64,000 nucleotides of DNA, from contig JASKMD010000207.1 of the NCBI GenBank assembly GCA_030144725.1, positions 124,001 to 188,000 of the forward strand, given 5' to 3'. The stretch's first letter is position 1. Each line of letters starts with the position of its first letter. The notes under the pieces are model-generated. The model worked only from the letters and a program-made list of their open reading frames with translations, was not told the DNA's origin and did no database searches. This DNA comes from Haematococcus lacustris. Lineage: Eukaryota; Chlorophyta; Chlorophyceae; Chlamydomonadales; Haematococcaceae. Positions 44,496 through 56,990 of the stretch are shown piece after piece. The translations under genes were made by a program, and so were the position numbers.

Positions 44496-46416
44496 ATGGG
44501 TTCCTTGATCGCCGGTCAGGAGTTCCAGCACATCCTGCGTCTGCTGAACACCAACGTAGATGGGCGTGTCAAGATTATGTACGCGCTCACCGCTATCAAG
44601 GGTATTGGCCGTCGCTTCTCCAACATTGTGTGCAAGAAGGCGGAGGTGGACATGAAGAAGCGCGCAGGTACGGCGGAGACGCAGCCTGGCTACCCCGCAG
44701 CGCAGCACGGCGACCAGATGGCTGTTTTGTCGGCTGCTGTCTGGCAGGCGAGTGCTCTGCTGAGGAGCTGGAGCGGCTGATGACCATTGTGGCTAACCCA
44801 GCCAACTACAAGATCCCCACATGGTTCTTAAACAGGCAGAAGGATTACAAGACTGGCCGCTTCACTCAGGCAGGTCTCACAGCCCCCGCCTCCCTGCTAT
44901 AGCAGGCACCAGGTCACCAGGCAGTTGTGGACCAAAACCAGGGCATATGCCATGCAGCGCCTAGCAGGAGGCACAGCCCCAGTAACTTCTTGTCGAGCTC
45001 TGTTCAGCTGACAGCAGGAGGTCGCCGTCACGCGGGAATTGTTGGACAGTGTTTAAGCTGCCACAGCACAGCTCTCATGCTTGCACCAATCAGGCAGCCT
45101 TGTCCACTACCAGGCAGCCAGCCACAGCCAGCTAGAGTATGGAGCACGCAGTGCACCCACACAACATTGGTTGCATTAGTACTGGCTGAGCTCTAGAGCA
45201 GCCGACACTGAGCCTGAGCCTGTGCCCGCCCAGCTTGCGCGATGCCAGACTTACAGCATGCGGCGTGCATAGCAGTAGAGTGCACAGTGATCAGCGTTCG
45301 TGCCTTGCTCCCAAAGTAGGCCAGCTTGTCGTGTCGACTGTGTATGCCAGAGTGAGCTAGACTGTTGCCTTGTCAGTGCTGACAGTGTAGGCATTCACAC
45401 TGTGGCATCGGTAGGATAGCAGCGCCTCGACTAGAGCAGCCAGCAGCAGTAGTGCTAATGCAGGCACTCCATCAACAGCTGTTTCTCTAGCTTGACTGCT
45501 GCCCAAACCACGCTGTCCCCTTCCACTTGGGGCGCACAGCTCTGCAGCACCCACACATGCAACATGCATGAAGTCAGCCATGCAGGCTGCTGTCCTGTCG
45601 CTGACATCATGTTGGTCATCTCTGCGGCCACCAACAGCTCCTGGCCCCTTGCTGCACAGCGCCTCCATCACATGCACTAACCCACTCCTCCCCCTCGCTC
45701 CTTCCCCCCTGGGAAGGCAGGCCACCATGTAAGGTTGATCAGTGGTGTGGACTGTGAACCCCCTTGAGACTTGCCAGGTGGGCCACGGTGTAAGGTGCAT
45801 TCGTAATGCAAACTGCTGCCTGTTCTTGTGGCTGTGCAGCTGACCTCCGGTGCCATTGACTCCGTCATGCGTGACGACCTTGAGCGCCTGAAGAAGATTC
45901 GCAACCACAGGTGGGATGGCAGCTGTTGGATGCGCTGCTCACACTCAGCTGTCTCTGAGGGATCAGGTCAGCAGCCACAAGCGAGCAACCACAGAAACAG
46001 CTTTTTAGAGAGAGGAGGTTGTTCGGGTGTTCGGTGAAGGACCTGCATAGGCTACCTGTACTGCTGGCACGATGCTGAGCAATGCTGAGCAACGCGGGAT
46101 CATGCACTGCACTGCACACGCACATCAACACAGTAGGGCATTGGCTGCTGCGCTCTTGCACGATCACTGTAGCTGCATGATGGCACCACACAGTGCAAAT
46201 GAGACACTTGGCTCATGATCCCTTCCGTTCCTATTAATGTCCACCGAGACTGGGTGGCTGCATGAGCGACGTCCTTGCATATACATGTGTGACAAGCATG
46301 TGGGTGTGACCTGCTGTGCCAGGGGTCTGCGTACCTACTGGGGCCTGAGAGTGCGCGGCCAGCACACCAAGACTACTGGCAGGGCTGGCAAGACCATGGC
46401 TGCCAAGAAGAAGTAA
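44496..46416 (+). CDS. RPS18: 40S ribosomal protein S18 (uS13)
   Basis: This cytosolic small-subunit protein sits in the 40S head and contacts initiator tRNA. Exons 44496-44667, 44748-44869, 45840-45910 and 46323-46416 give 152 residues, exactly the usual eukaryotic length. Diagnostic stretches are [85 protein letters not shown] and a Lys-rich end. The start ATG is the only one that gives the family N terminus. The second intron (44870-45839) begins with GC, not GT: CACTCAG|GCAGGT. The nearby GT would break the frame. Regulation is not visible. Confidence 0.97.
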
Positions 46417-47664
46417 GGGGCTCGCTTTGCTAGCCTTTCTGGGAGGTGCTCACATTCTGTGTGCACTGGGATGGTGGATATGAAGCGCTGGCTAAGTTGG
46501 CGCACCACGTGTCATAGCTCAAAGGACGGGCATTGCGTCATCTTTTAGCTGCAGCGGCTTGGAGCACAAGGCTGGGTGGGCATTGCGTCTCTGCATGACC
46601 TGGGTGTTGAGCAGCGATGTGAGGGACCTGCTGAAGGTTTCGCCTAGGCATTGCTCATACCACTGCGGTCACAAACAAATCGGCCATTGCGTAGCCGATT
46701 GTGAGCAACAAACGCAAGCAATGGCAGGTGCGAGTTGTGGGCTACGGGCTGTAATTGTGTGCCTGGCGGGGTTGCGGGTTAAATGTGACATGGGGTGCTC
46801 GTCAAGCAACGGCACCCCAGCAAGCATCTTCAGCGCAGGAGATCAGTCTCCTCATGGTGCCACTACATCTTCACTCAAGCCACCGCTGACTAACTTATGG
46901 AGCACACCTTGTGTCGCCGCGTGGGGCTGGCATGATCATTCATAAGACACGTCACGGGGCGCGGGTCTCGTGCGGCTCGCCTCCGCTATCGTCAATACTG
47001 GTGTTCTTGCTGCCCCATTTTCACGACCTGCAGCAGGCAATGAACTCGCTGCATGCGCTTGTTAAGCCGACCTACCTCCCGCAGTTCACCTACTGGTCCT
47101 AATTGGCCTCGTCGTTCAGGATGTCCAGATCCGTCTGCGTCCGGTTCTCACACGTGGCAGCTGCACATTACACGCCGATACGTGAAACTTACTGAGGGGG
47201 AAAAGGCGTTTGCGTGGTCGAGGTGTCTATCGGTGGCATCGTTTATTTGTAACAGCGTAGGCTATGTACGTGTATGTGGTTCTGCTATAAACAGTCTCAG
47301 GGAATGGGACTTTGACCTTAATGGGCGCTTCAGACAGCTACTCACGCTTATCTGGTCATGAGAATACCGCAGCAGGTCCACATAGCTGCCCCCCTCGCTG
47401 CCCCTCTTTCTGCCACGGATGTTCAGCAGGGGCTGAGGCCCAAAGGGAGCATGCATGCAGCCCTCAAAGGTGCACATGTACCAAAACTGAGGTCCAGGCC
47501 CGCCAAAGCATCCAGTCTGCCATGTCAGCCCTGGCCAGCTATACATAGAGTTCACTGCATGCAGGCTGCGCACTGCCAATGGCTGTGCGGTGCTACTGCA
47601 AAGCAGCAGCTCTGCCAGCACAGGCACCCAAGGCTGCTCCTTGCGCCATCTGGCAACCCATCGT
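46417..47664. other. Intergenic stretch between convergent RPS18 and plastid L10 genes
   Basis: Holds the 3' ends of both genes. A plus-strand piece at 47036-47101 (AMNSLHALVKPTYLPQFTYW then stop) follows an acceptor-like CCTGCAG and could be a last exon of an unknown gene, but I found no partner exon. Nothing else is supported. Confidence 0.4.
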
Positions 47665-49087
47665 TCATGCCTTGACCAGCTGGGCAAGCGTCTTGGTCTT
47701 GTCCTCATCAAGCTCAGACACCTGCAACCACCATGACACGTGTTGGCACCGCCTCCAAACCGCCTGGCATGTCTCTGGCACAAGCTGCTGCCTGGGCAGA
47801 CTGGCTGCGCAAACTGCCGGACAGTCCAAGCCCACACCAGCTTGATCGCCCGTGCGAGCTTGTTAGGCACTGCCTTGATGCCAGTGGCCAGCTTGGTGGC
47901 CGGCTGCTTAGCCAGCATGGCAATGGTGGCCAGCAGCTCCTTCTTGGTTGGGATCTTCTCGCAAGCCCTCAACTACAGCCACGACAATAGACCAGTAAAA
48001 CATACATATGAAACATATAAGGCAGGATGGCACGGCTTTGGCTTCAAACTCACCCAGCTTACCCAGCTTAAACCCAGCTTAACCCAGCTCCAACCTCAGC
48101 CGGGAGCTAGGCAGTGCCTGGTTGGTGGCAACACCTCCTGTCCTGGTTCCTACCAGGTCTTGTGAAGCCGCTGTCCTAGCCAGCTGAACCTGGCTGAGGC
48201 CCTGCACCCCCACTCACGTCAGCAGGGGACAGCAAGCGGTTCTCCATGACCACCACTGACAGCTCAGTGGGTGGTTTGGGCTCTGTGCCCTTGGGAGCTG
48301 TCTTTTTGGCCTCTGCCAAGAGACTGTCGTGAAATTGGAAGAAGTGCTTCACAGTGTCCTGGATGGCATCCTCTGGCACAAACACCCATGCGTTCTCACC
48401 CTGCTTGCATGCCCAAGGAAGCAAAGTCAGAGGCAATGCAGTATGGCTATGTGTTGCATTGGCTGGAGCATGGCTGACAGTTCTGGCTGCTATGACGCAC
48501 CGAGCACCCCTTCTCAGCAATCATGGTCCAGCCCTCAGTCTGTGTGATTGCAACTTTCATCAACGAGTTCTTGCAGATGGTAGCGGATGCCCCTTCAGGG
48601 AGCCCTTTCCTGAACTTCTGCACTGTAGAAACCTGCGACCACAAGGGACTGCTGCAAACATGCACGCGCCGCGCGATGAAATACTCCTGTGCTGCCAATG
48701 GCTGCTATCCGCGTCCTCACAGGCAACTTCTTAAAGCGCATGCCAAACACGATGACGCTGGACTCCAACTTGCCCTTCAGCGTCTCCACTGTTGCAGCCT
48801 TCTTCTCGCGAGTGATTGCATTGACAATCTGAGAGCAGCCACCAACAAAACTTGGGTTATCTAGTCCTGCGGAGTTGGAATAGCTACAATGCAAGAATAC
48901 AAGTGCCAGGGGGTGCGAGCGCAGGGCACCTGCAATGCTCCTCGTGAAGGTGTGGCTGCAACGAAGGCCTTGGGACTGCGCAGCCCCGCGACATTGCAGG
49001 TCGGCCTGCGCAGGTCATGTGCCGATGCTTAGAGATGCGATGCAGCAACCCGGCCCAATGCTCAAACCTTGAGAAAGATGACAGCAT
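47665..49087 (-). CDS. RPL10: Plastid 50S ribosomal protein L10 (uL10c) precursor
   Basis: Part of the plastid ribosomal stalk base; nuclear-encoded. On the minus strand, exons 49087-49068, about 49005-48930, 48828-48721, 48632-48501, 48400-48218, 47972-47838 and 47721-47665 join in phase to about 236 residues. The N terminus [20 protein letters not shown] is Ser/Arg-rich with almost no acidic residues, as in chloroplast transit peptides. L10 hallmarks follow: [79 protein letters not shown] and [16 protein letters not shown]. The gene symbol is the general family name; algal nomenclature may use PRPL10. The first exon is only 20 bases long and supported by phase and the transit-peptide pattern. 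Confidence 0.9.
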
Positions 49088-50984
49088 CTTGGTCGCAGGC
49101 CACAAGCTGTACCAACCCCTGCGATGCACCAAGGCGCCTTGCAAAGACTAAACTTGCATGGCTGCATGACTGCATGTCAGGCGGCCCCAACATGGGGTTG
49201 GTAATCTTCATGCAAGTACTCTCTCAATACCGCACTGTTTTCGATAGCGTTTATCACATTGGCATTGGCGGTTCAGTCCGCGTAATCTGACCATCAGCGC
49301 CAGCCATTGGAGTCTTTGCTCGCGTACTGCCACATGTGCCCGCGAACAAATCACAGCGGCGAGACGGGTCTCCTTGGCACGGTGAGCCGCATCGCTGTGG
49401 CCCCATCTACCTAGCGTAGTGAGCTGGTTCTTCACAAATGGAATGTCCGGCTGACACCCAACGCGATGCCTGCCGGGCGTGCAGGGCACCTTGACGGGGT
49501 GAATGAAACATAATAGATGTGCTCACTTCCGCCGAATACACCATTTGGGTCGGCGCACACTAAGGTATCACCGGCTTGGAACCCCCCTCCTCCACTGTGT
49601 CCTGCACTGTGTTGCACCCGTTGCACCCACATGAAAACGGCCACAAAATGTCTGTTCTTGACACCTTGGCGCATTTCTTAGAACAAACCGCACGTTAAAC
49701 AGCCCAGGCCTCTATCAGTTTGACATCTTCAAAGTGACATCATGTTCTCCAAGCAGAATCAGGGCTACGGGGCTGTGGGGTGGCAGTTGAGCTATGAAAC
49801 TTTGCACGCAGGTGGATGGGATGTAGGGGAGTGTAACTCTCAGAGGAGCCGAGTCCAAATTCGGTCATGGTGTGGAGTTGTGCGACTGACTGCATGGCCC
49901 TGGCCCTGAGATCGGCTAAGGGAGTTGGGGGTCACAGACCAAAATGAGCTTTTGACATATCTGAGTATGAGCGTGTGTAACAATGTCTTAGAGGAGCTTA
50001 ACCTAGTAAGTAGCATGTTGTAAGTCAGAATGGTCGAGCGGTGGCATTGCCCTCCAGGTATGGGGAGGAGGTGGGCTCAGTGCCACATTGCCGCAACCGC
50101 TCTCAGATCCGACTGTTGTTGTCGACGCGCATGCTCGCGTAGAGCAGCCTAAGCGACGCGGGCGGTCGTAGCGATGACTGCAGGCTCCGCAACGGCTCAA
50201 ATTTGAATCATCAACTTTGATGCTTTGCTGTGCACGACCTACTGAGTGTATATTTATTCTGGATGGGTGAAAGGTAGCTGGCTGGGTTGGCTACATTGTG
50301 AATCATCTAGCATAACATTTGGCGCAGTGAGTGCAGAGTTACAGCCGTCCGACTGCCAAGGGTCAGTTTCCTGTCATTTTCTGTTAGTTGGGGCCGCCTG
50401 ACTGCATGGCCAACTCTTCGTCTGTTCTCGTGTGGCAGTCCAACATAGCGAATTTACCAAGGAACGACATGGTGGACAGTGAACAGCCTCACTCAGTATC
50501 CACTCATCTGTAGCGGCCTTGATCGTACCCTAAGCTGCTGGCTAGCCCCTTACACTGTAAGTTACAGCTGAGACCTGCAGCGGAGACCTCAGCGGAAGCT
50601 GCTGCGAGAGTGAGACCCTGCCCTCCTCGACGTTCCCTTCCAGACCACTGGGCACCCATCACAACCAACAGCTTGATGCTTGTAGATTTGATAATAGACA
50701 ACAGTCAACACACGGATTGTTACAAGACATTACACGATCTGTGGCAGCAGCACGGCTTTGGCAAAGTTTGGAGGTGATGCAGATGAAGAAGCAGAGGCCA
50801 GGTTTGGATTCAATTTGTCAGTGCACGCATCAGAACACGCAAAGTGCACGCATCAGAACACTGGTGGGCTACCAGGGGGTTGAGGTTGACGGGGCGATGG
50901 AGACAGATCTATGGTGTCAGTGTGTGTGCGCACTACACACGCGCCTCTCCAGCCCTCCATCCCCCACTCCTAGCAACATGCCCC
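49088..50984. other. Region without a supported gene
   Basis: Between the plastid L10 gene and the derelict Fanzor copy I see only short frames. The minus frame 49674-49432 includes GGFQAGDTLVCADPNGVFGG and FMWVQRVQ, which might be a transposon relic. A direct repeat of AGTGCACGCATCAGAACAC lies at about 50819-50862. Confidence 0.45.
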
Positions 50985-51800
50985 TTCAGCAGATCACCAG
51001 CACCCCAGCCACACAAGATGTAGTGTGGGAGGTGTACCTAGACCCCAGGTGGGCATGGCAGTGACTAAGGCTGTACAGAGCCTAGGACCAGGCACTGGAG
51101 CAGTTGCTCAAGAAGGTGAGGGCGTAAGAAGGTGCGGGTGGGTGGTGGGTGGGTGGGTGGGTGGGTTGTGTATTGGAAGGTGGTAGGATGGCATGGAGTA
51201 AAAGGTTACTAGACTGTGCCATACCTGTCAGTGCCACCATGTCAGCCACCATGCATGCCTTGTGTGCATGTATGCAACTGGAGGGGGAGTTGACTGAGGT
51301 GTCTATGAAGCACTATGACTGTGTCAAGCAGCTGGTGATCTTTTTTGGCGCAGCTGGCATTTGCACCTAGGGAAGCTGGGGTGCTGCGAGGCTGCTGCGA
51401 GGTGGCACAGACCAGCGGCAGGGCAGGGTGGCGCTGGTGGATGAGTGCCAAACCCAAACGAGCACCACAGCCAGGCAGGTGGATAGACAGGGACTGCGTT
51501 GCAACGCTGAACATGCCACGGGCAAAGGGAAAGCAAGTGGCGCCTGCTGGAGTTGTGCTGCAAGCCTGCCCTGCCTAAGCTGCCCGCCATGGGAAGGGCT
51601 CAGGCTGCAACCGGCTGTGAGATCATCCACTCAAGGCCCATCAGCAGCAGCAGCAGCCTGCTGAGGTATAGTAGTGTGCCCTCTCGAGTTGCTTTGAGCT
51701 TGACCTTACATCAATGCATGTTTGTTATGGCAACTCTAGGCTGTAGCCCCGTCACAGGGGTCAGGCAATAGTCAGGGTGGAGGGCCACCATGCCAAGTGC
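50985..51800 (+). pseudogene. Derelict Fanzor-family copy (plus)
   Basis: Fragments of a volvocalean Fanzor protein can be read in changing frames. They include VVWEVYLDPRWAW, RLYRA-stop-DQALEQLLKK, ELTEVSMKHYDCVKQLVIFF, a stop after AAGICT, RQGRVALVDEC (RuvC-II region, about 51420-51450) and, in another frame, APQPGRWIDRDCVATLNM (RuvC-III, about 51460-51515). The stretch normally separating the second and third RuvC motifs is almost all gone, and the two are in different frames, so no active enzyme can be made. Its end (about 51680-51770, ATCAATGCATGTTTGTTATG) matches 59560-59680 and 63180-63280 in reverse. The whole segment is an inverted copy of 63140-64000. Confidence 0.75.
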
Positions 51801-51816
51801 ATGGGATCATAACTCC

Positions 51817-51949
51817 ACACAGATACAACACCACCACTAGTGAGGGGACGTGAGCATCCCTTCGCGTTGGTATTTGAGGACCACACAGGTACAACTCCAC
51901 CACTAGTGAGGGGACGTGAACATCCCTTCGTTGGTATTTGAGGACCACC
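51817..51949. repeat. Tandem duplication of about 66 bases
   Basis: Two adjacent copies share CCACCACTAGTGAGGGGACG, then TGARCATCCCTTCG and TTGGTATTTGAGGACCAC. They lie just past the derelict Fanzor copy and may be part of its end sequence. Confidence 0.85.
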
Positions 51950-53270
51950 AGTTTTACATGTCACTCCTGTCTTCGAGCCACACCTTTCGTTCCAGTCTTT
52001 GCAACGCAACAACGCATTAGATCACACATGAAAGCCCAGCATTGACTCCGAGACGTCAAGTTTATGAGGGTGTGCCAACAGCATGGTATGTATGCAGATC
52101 TGAGCATACTTCAATTTGATGTGTGCAATGCAATCGAATGTGTGCAATGCAACTGTTGACTGATGTATGCCGTGTGTCGGCAACTCGCTCATCATCTGTT
52201 GAGGCATGGAAGCCTCTGTTCTCGCTGCTCAAACTGCGTTTGTGCCGTAGGTGGTGGCTGCAGGGTTGCTCACAACCCCTGAGGCTTCCCCAGTACCTGC
52301 ACACACACACACAGTGGCAGTAGACAAGACGAGGTCATTGCACTGCAAGACAGAGCTCTAGCTACACAACTGCCTCGCCTTGAATGACAGTTGGACTAAA
52401 AAGAAAGACATTGCCCTGGCCTTTGGGTATGCATGAGGGAGGAGAGTGGCCTCGGCGCCTCCCCCTGCCCCTCCTTGGCCATTTCTACGCCGCAGCCTCC
52501 CGCAGGGCAGGCAACAGAGCATCAAACGCTGTGCGAACCACACATCGAAGCTGCCCAACCCAGTGTTGCTACCCTCCTGCCAGGCCTCGCCCAGATGCTA
52601 CCCACCAGGACCTGAAGGACTAAAGGAAGACACTGCCCTGGAGGAAAGTAACCACCAGGCCTGCCTTAACTACCCTCACCGCCACTGCTCTAGAATTAGA
52701 TCTGGGATGGCCAGGGTGATGGAATGGTACCAACCTCAACTCTACACCAACCTCCCTGGAGTGAAACACCGCCCTTCATGTCCCACCACACCCCACTGCC
52801 ACTCCCAACCCACAGCACCACAGCATCACAACTGGGCCACGTATCCAGCGGTGGTCCATGACCTCATTGCCTGGGCTGCAGCTTACCCCGGACGTGGCCA
52901 GTCGTGCCCACAGACTGATTGGCGGTGGTGCTGCGGTACCAAGTGCCCAGCAGCTGCTGCGCCACCAGGGCTGACAGCTGCAGTGACATGGACATTGGCA
53001 GCAGCAGCAACAGGGGCACCAGCCTTTGTGGACAGGAACAAGCTGCGACAGGTACGTGCGAGTTATAGAGATGGCAGGTGGCATTGAGCTATGACACTTC
53101 AGCTGAGCTGGTGGTAACTCATATTCATTGCAGTCAAGCATAAGAGCATTAGCAGCACTTGCATCCTGCTGGCACCCCATGGTGACGGTTGTTCTCTCCC
53201 TGAGATTGTTGACAGTCATAAGTCATAAGAATAGGATGTATCAGGCGTGTGGCGTTTACAGGTGTGCTGC
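51950..53270. other. Region without a supported gene
   Basis: The longest frame (52446-53087, plus) is rich in Pro, His, Cys and Trp and shows no family or exon pattern, so I treat it as chance. A short CA microsatellite lies at about 52303-52314. Confidence 0.4.
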
Positions 53271-53399
53271 CACCCAGCCTACACCCAGCCTGCACCCCAA
53301 CATTGCTGCGACTGGCCATGTTCTGTTTTTGAAACTCGTGGCTGGCTTTTGCAGCCAAGCTTGTGAGATATGTGACAAGGGACACCACCCACCAGCAGC

Positions 53400-55697
53400 A
53401 GAGCAGGGGTGATGTAGTTGAAGATGATGTTGAGCACGTGCCAGGTGTACCAGTGGCCAGTCAAGATGGGGATCTGCAGGAGGCACGGCAGGGGCAACAC
53501 ACCCAGGGACTAGCTCCAAGACCAGGCTGCAGCCGCCTGCGCACCCATGCGACATGGTGCAAACGCTATTGCTCGTGGCACTGGCTCTGCAGCAAAACCG
53601 TGTTGCTCGTAGGGGTTAATGTCTGAGCCGGGCAAACAGCAGAAACTGCTCAGGGCCACACATGGATGTCATGGTGCTATGTAGTACTGCCTGATGTCAG
53701 AATCCTGAATTGTTCCACATGAACCTGACCCAGCATGGACTCTGAACAGGCACAGCAGCCTGCACTTCCTATGCCTGCATCGCCCCATGTGCGGGCCAGC
53801 CTCACCAGGGACAGGAACAGCATGACGCTCCAGGCAAAGATGTAGCCCAGGGTGGCCATGTCGTTGGTGCTGCGCAGGGCACGGGCCAAAGGCACAGCAT
53901 CCCAATCCCCTGAGTGGGTTTCACTTTGCACTGGCTGCAACTGGCTGCAACTGGCTGGATGCAGCTACTTCACCCAACATCTTGCCAAGTGGAGTGGTGC
54001 GGGTGCATGGGGGCTGCTGGGCCAGCATTCCCGCCTTGTATGGTATGCAGGGGCTAGGTCTGTTTGGGCCTCCTGGGTCTGTATGGACCTCCTGTCCAGC
54101 TTAGTTGGGCGACACAACAGGGCAGCTCACCCTACACAGCCAACCTTAGCTATAGCCTGGAGGTCAGTGGAGCGGGTTAGACAGCCACTGTGCCATATCA
54201 AGCCAGCAGCTTGTTTGGCATTAGCCAGCACGACACTGAGAGATTGTGAGCATGAGAAAGATGCAGGAGCGGAGAAGGCCCCATGCGTCAAGGCAGTGTT
54301 AAGTACATCAGCTGCAGCAGCAGGGCGACACTGTGAGTACCAACCCCTCAACGCACTGCCACTAAGCCACCCTCTGCCTGGGAGGAGCATTGGGATGGGG
54401 CGGGGCGGAGGCTCAGCTGTGTCAGGGCCCGCTGGCTGCCATTGCCAGCATTGTAGCTCACCGGCGGAATGATGCATCGCCCATCCACACACCCTTGCCA
54501 CCGCGATCAAACTTGGGGAAGCGGGCATAGTGTGCGGTGAAGGGGCGGCGGATGGCCAGCGACACCTACTCATGGCAGCAAGCCCAACAGGTCTTGAATG
54601 TCAGTCCAGCCCAGCAGGATTCTTTATCGATTCAGTAAGCCAGCAGTCAGTTTAGAAAAGGGACCAGTCACTCTTGTCCAAGGTTCACGGTCACACATCG
54701 CATATGCACATGCTTTATCAACCAACTAAGCATGAGTGGATATCTTGACAGGTAAGAATAACAGCAGTCTGGCAGAGTGGCGCGGTATCCAGACAATGCC
54801 AGTGGGGTTGAAGGAAGGGTGGGTCAGGGGGTGGAGGGTGAAGGGGTTCACTCACAATGGCAGCAGCGGCAAAGATGCCGGGCAGGATGACAGGCCACCA
54901 CTTGTGGATCTGTAGCAGCAGCAGCAGCGGCAGCAGATGTGAATCATTTCCTTCACCTTCCTGGCATAGCTATGTTGCCAGGGCTGGCATATGTCCAGCA
55001 CCCACCTCGTATCCACTGATGCGAATCATACCGCGCAGAATAGGGAACGCCAGGATGCCGATGATGTCCAGCACCGGCCAGATCTGCTCCACAGTGCAGC
55101 AGCGCATTGGGTCAGCGGGGACTGGCAAGGACGCTGTGAGCGTCACTCAGCATCACAATGCATGCATGTCACTGGCCACCAACCTATACATGAAGGCGAG
55201 GCGATGGCTGATGGGCATCAGGGTCTACCATTGCCCATCACACATTGTGTGGAGCAGTACAGTGGCAGTACTGTTTAGTGCCAACTACACTGCCACAACT
55301 CACGTGCTTGCGACGGCTGTCATAGGCCACGGTGCGCATGATGAGCAGGAAGGCAGTCCAGGCAATGGAGAAGTTGATGGCTGTGGACAAGGCCGTATCC
55401 TTGAATGCATAGGTGACGATGAAGGGTACCAAAGAGAGCAGCACATCCCTGCGAAGCCAAAGCAGGAGCAGGGTGCCGGGGTCAGGGAGAGGACGCCGTG
55501 AACTTCCGAGAAACGCGGAACAAGCTTGCTTGCTGCGCCGTTGTCGTCCGCTGCTGTACGTTTGACAATTGACGCCGAAGCTGTGACCAGAACAGTCTGA
55601 GCTACCGGCGCTGTGCTCAGCCGCGCTGAGCCGCTCGCCCCTCGGCCCCTATTCCGCCCAGTGTCGTTCGCATTCCGCACCGGCTGGACCAATCGTC
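53400..55697 (-). CDS. Polytopic membrane protein, about six helices, family not recognised
   Basis: Minus-strand exons encode clear membrane helices. They include DVLLSLVPFIVTYAFK and INFSIAWTAFLLIMRTVAYD (about 55449-55303), IWPVLDIIGILAFPILRGMI (about 55084-55007), KWWPVILPGIFAAAAI (about 54911-54857), LGYIFAWSVMLFLSLVRLA (about 53913-53790) and GHWYTWHVLNIIFNYITPAL (about 53488-53410). Between helices four and five is a hydrophilic exon, VSLAIRRPFTAHYARFPKFD and GGKGVWMGDASFR (about 54567-54464), whose RRPFTxHYAR motif may be diagnostic. The first exon, about 55697-55490, is Ser/Ala/Arg-rich and could be an organelle-targeting peptide. Phases agree for the first four membrane exons. The join to the fifth was not resolved and a small exon may be missing. 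Function unknown. Confidence 0.6.
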
Positions 55698-56990
55698 AAG
55701 GGGGTCATGGTACTCTTCGTGCACCTCCGCTGCTAGCTTGCGCTCATTCTGCGTTGTTGCCTGCGCGTCACAAACAGCGGGCAGGGACATGCTGAGTCAG
55801 GCCAGGGTTGTGCCCGCACCCGTCAGTTGCACAGCGCACTCGATACAGTCGATAGAGATGAAACAGCAATGGGCCTGCAAATCGCAGTGCGACACCCACA
55901 GGGATGGCCATTCCAAAAGGATGCCGCGCGCCTAGAGCGGACTGTTGACGAGGTAAGAGAAAGACAAACTGTGAATAGCGAAGTTGTCTGCTGGTATCGA
56001 CCTCGGACTATCTTTAATGTCGACAGTGTGGTGAGAGTGATCAGTAATGGCGTCACGCTGATGATACACGGCTGAGGCTTGCAGCGAATGGGCAGCTACG
56101 CGTACAACGGTGCCGCGATGACGGGTCCTGACCCAGTCATGACGGGGACCGGCTCTGTGGCTCGGCGCGGCTTGTAGCCCGGTTGCTCCCGGCAAGTTGC
56201 CAGCCACAAGATATAACCAAGCACGTTCTGCATGAGTCGTGCCCAGACATAGGATGTCAACTTTCCATCTGTCACCTGGTGATAGCTACTGCTCATGAGG
56301 CCGCTGTAACTCCACTGGCGCCCACTGCTTTCAATCCAGCTGAGCTCTGCACCATCCGGGTCAGCCCAGCTATGTACAACCCCGAGCTCTGTGAGAGGCT
56401 GGACTGCAACAAACCAACTCGGCAAGTTGGGAGCCATGCAGCAGGTCAGGTGCAGGGCCCACTGCTGCACTCAGCCTGAAGCATGAGGTTTGAGGCGACA
56501 GTGCGGGGCCTCATGTGGTGCCCCTCAGTGCACCAGGCCACCCCTGGGGACCTGGGCAGATATGTGGACAGGGACTGCAATCCAGCCCTCAACCACCAAG
56601 GGACAGGAGAGCCCGCATGGCGCCCAGTGGAGCAGTGCTGGTGGCCAGGCTGAATAGCTGCACTGGCCCTAAGCAAGCACTACACTGGCCTGAGCTTCAA
56701 GGACAGGCAGCAGGCTGACTCATGGTCTGGAGCAACGTCTGCTTCCTTGCCAGGGCCGGTCTCCTGGTACCAGCCCCAGAGCACAACCCTGCACGATAGG
56801 GGCGGGCAGCTGAGAGCATGCAACTCAATGCATACACCAGCACACACAGTCACTCTTTTCTCGCTCACCCCCTCGACCAGCCCCTCTCAGGACCCCCCAC
56901 ACGATACTGCCCCTCCCCGCAAGCACCCCTCTGCCGCCATCTCGCCTCCTTTCAAAAACCCATGGGCCCACCTGCAGCCCCGCACTGCCT
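55698..56990. other. Intergenic stretch between membrane-protein and fibrillin genes
   Basis: Both neighbours are on the minus strand, so this should hold the promoter of the membrane-protein gene and the terminator of the fibrillin gene. The plus and minus frames here (up to 124 codons) show no domain. Nothing else is seen. Confidence 0.4.

Noticed and set aside
52446..53087. 213-codon plus-strand frame
   Set aside because: Composition rich in Pro/His/Cys/Trp, no domain, no splice pattern; likely chance in GC-rich DNA.
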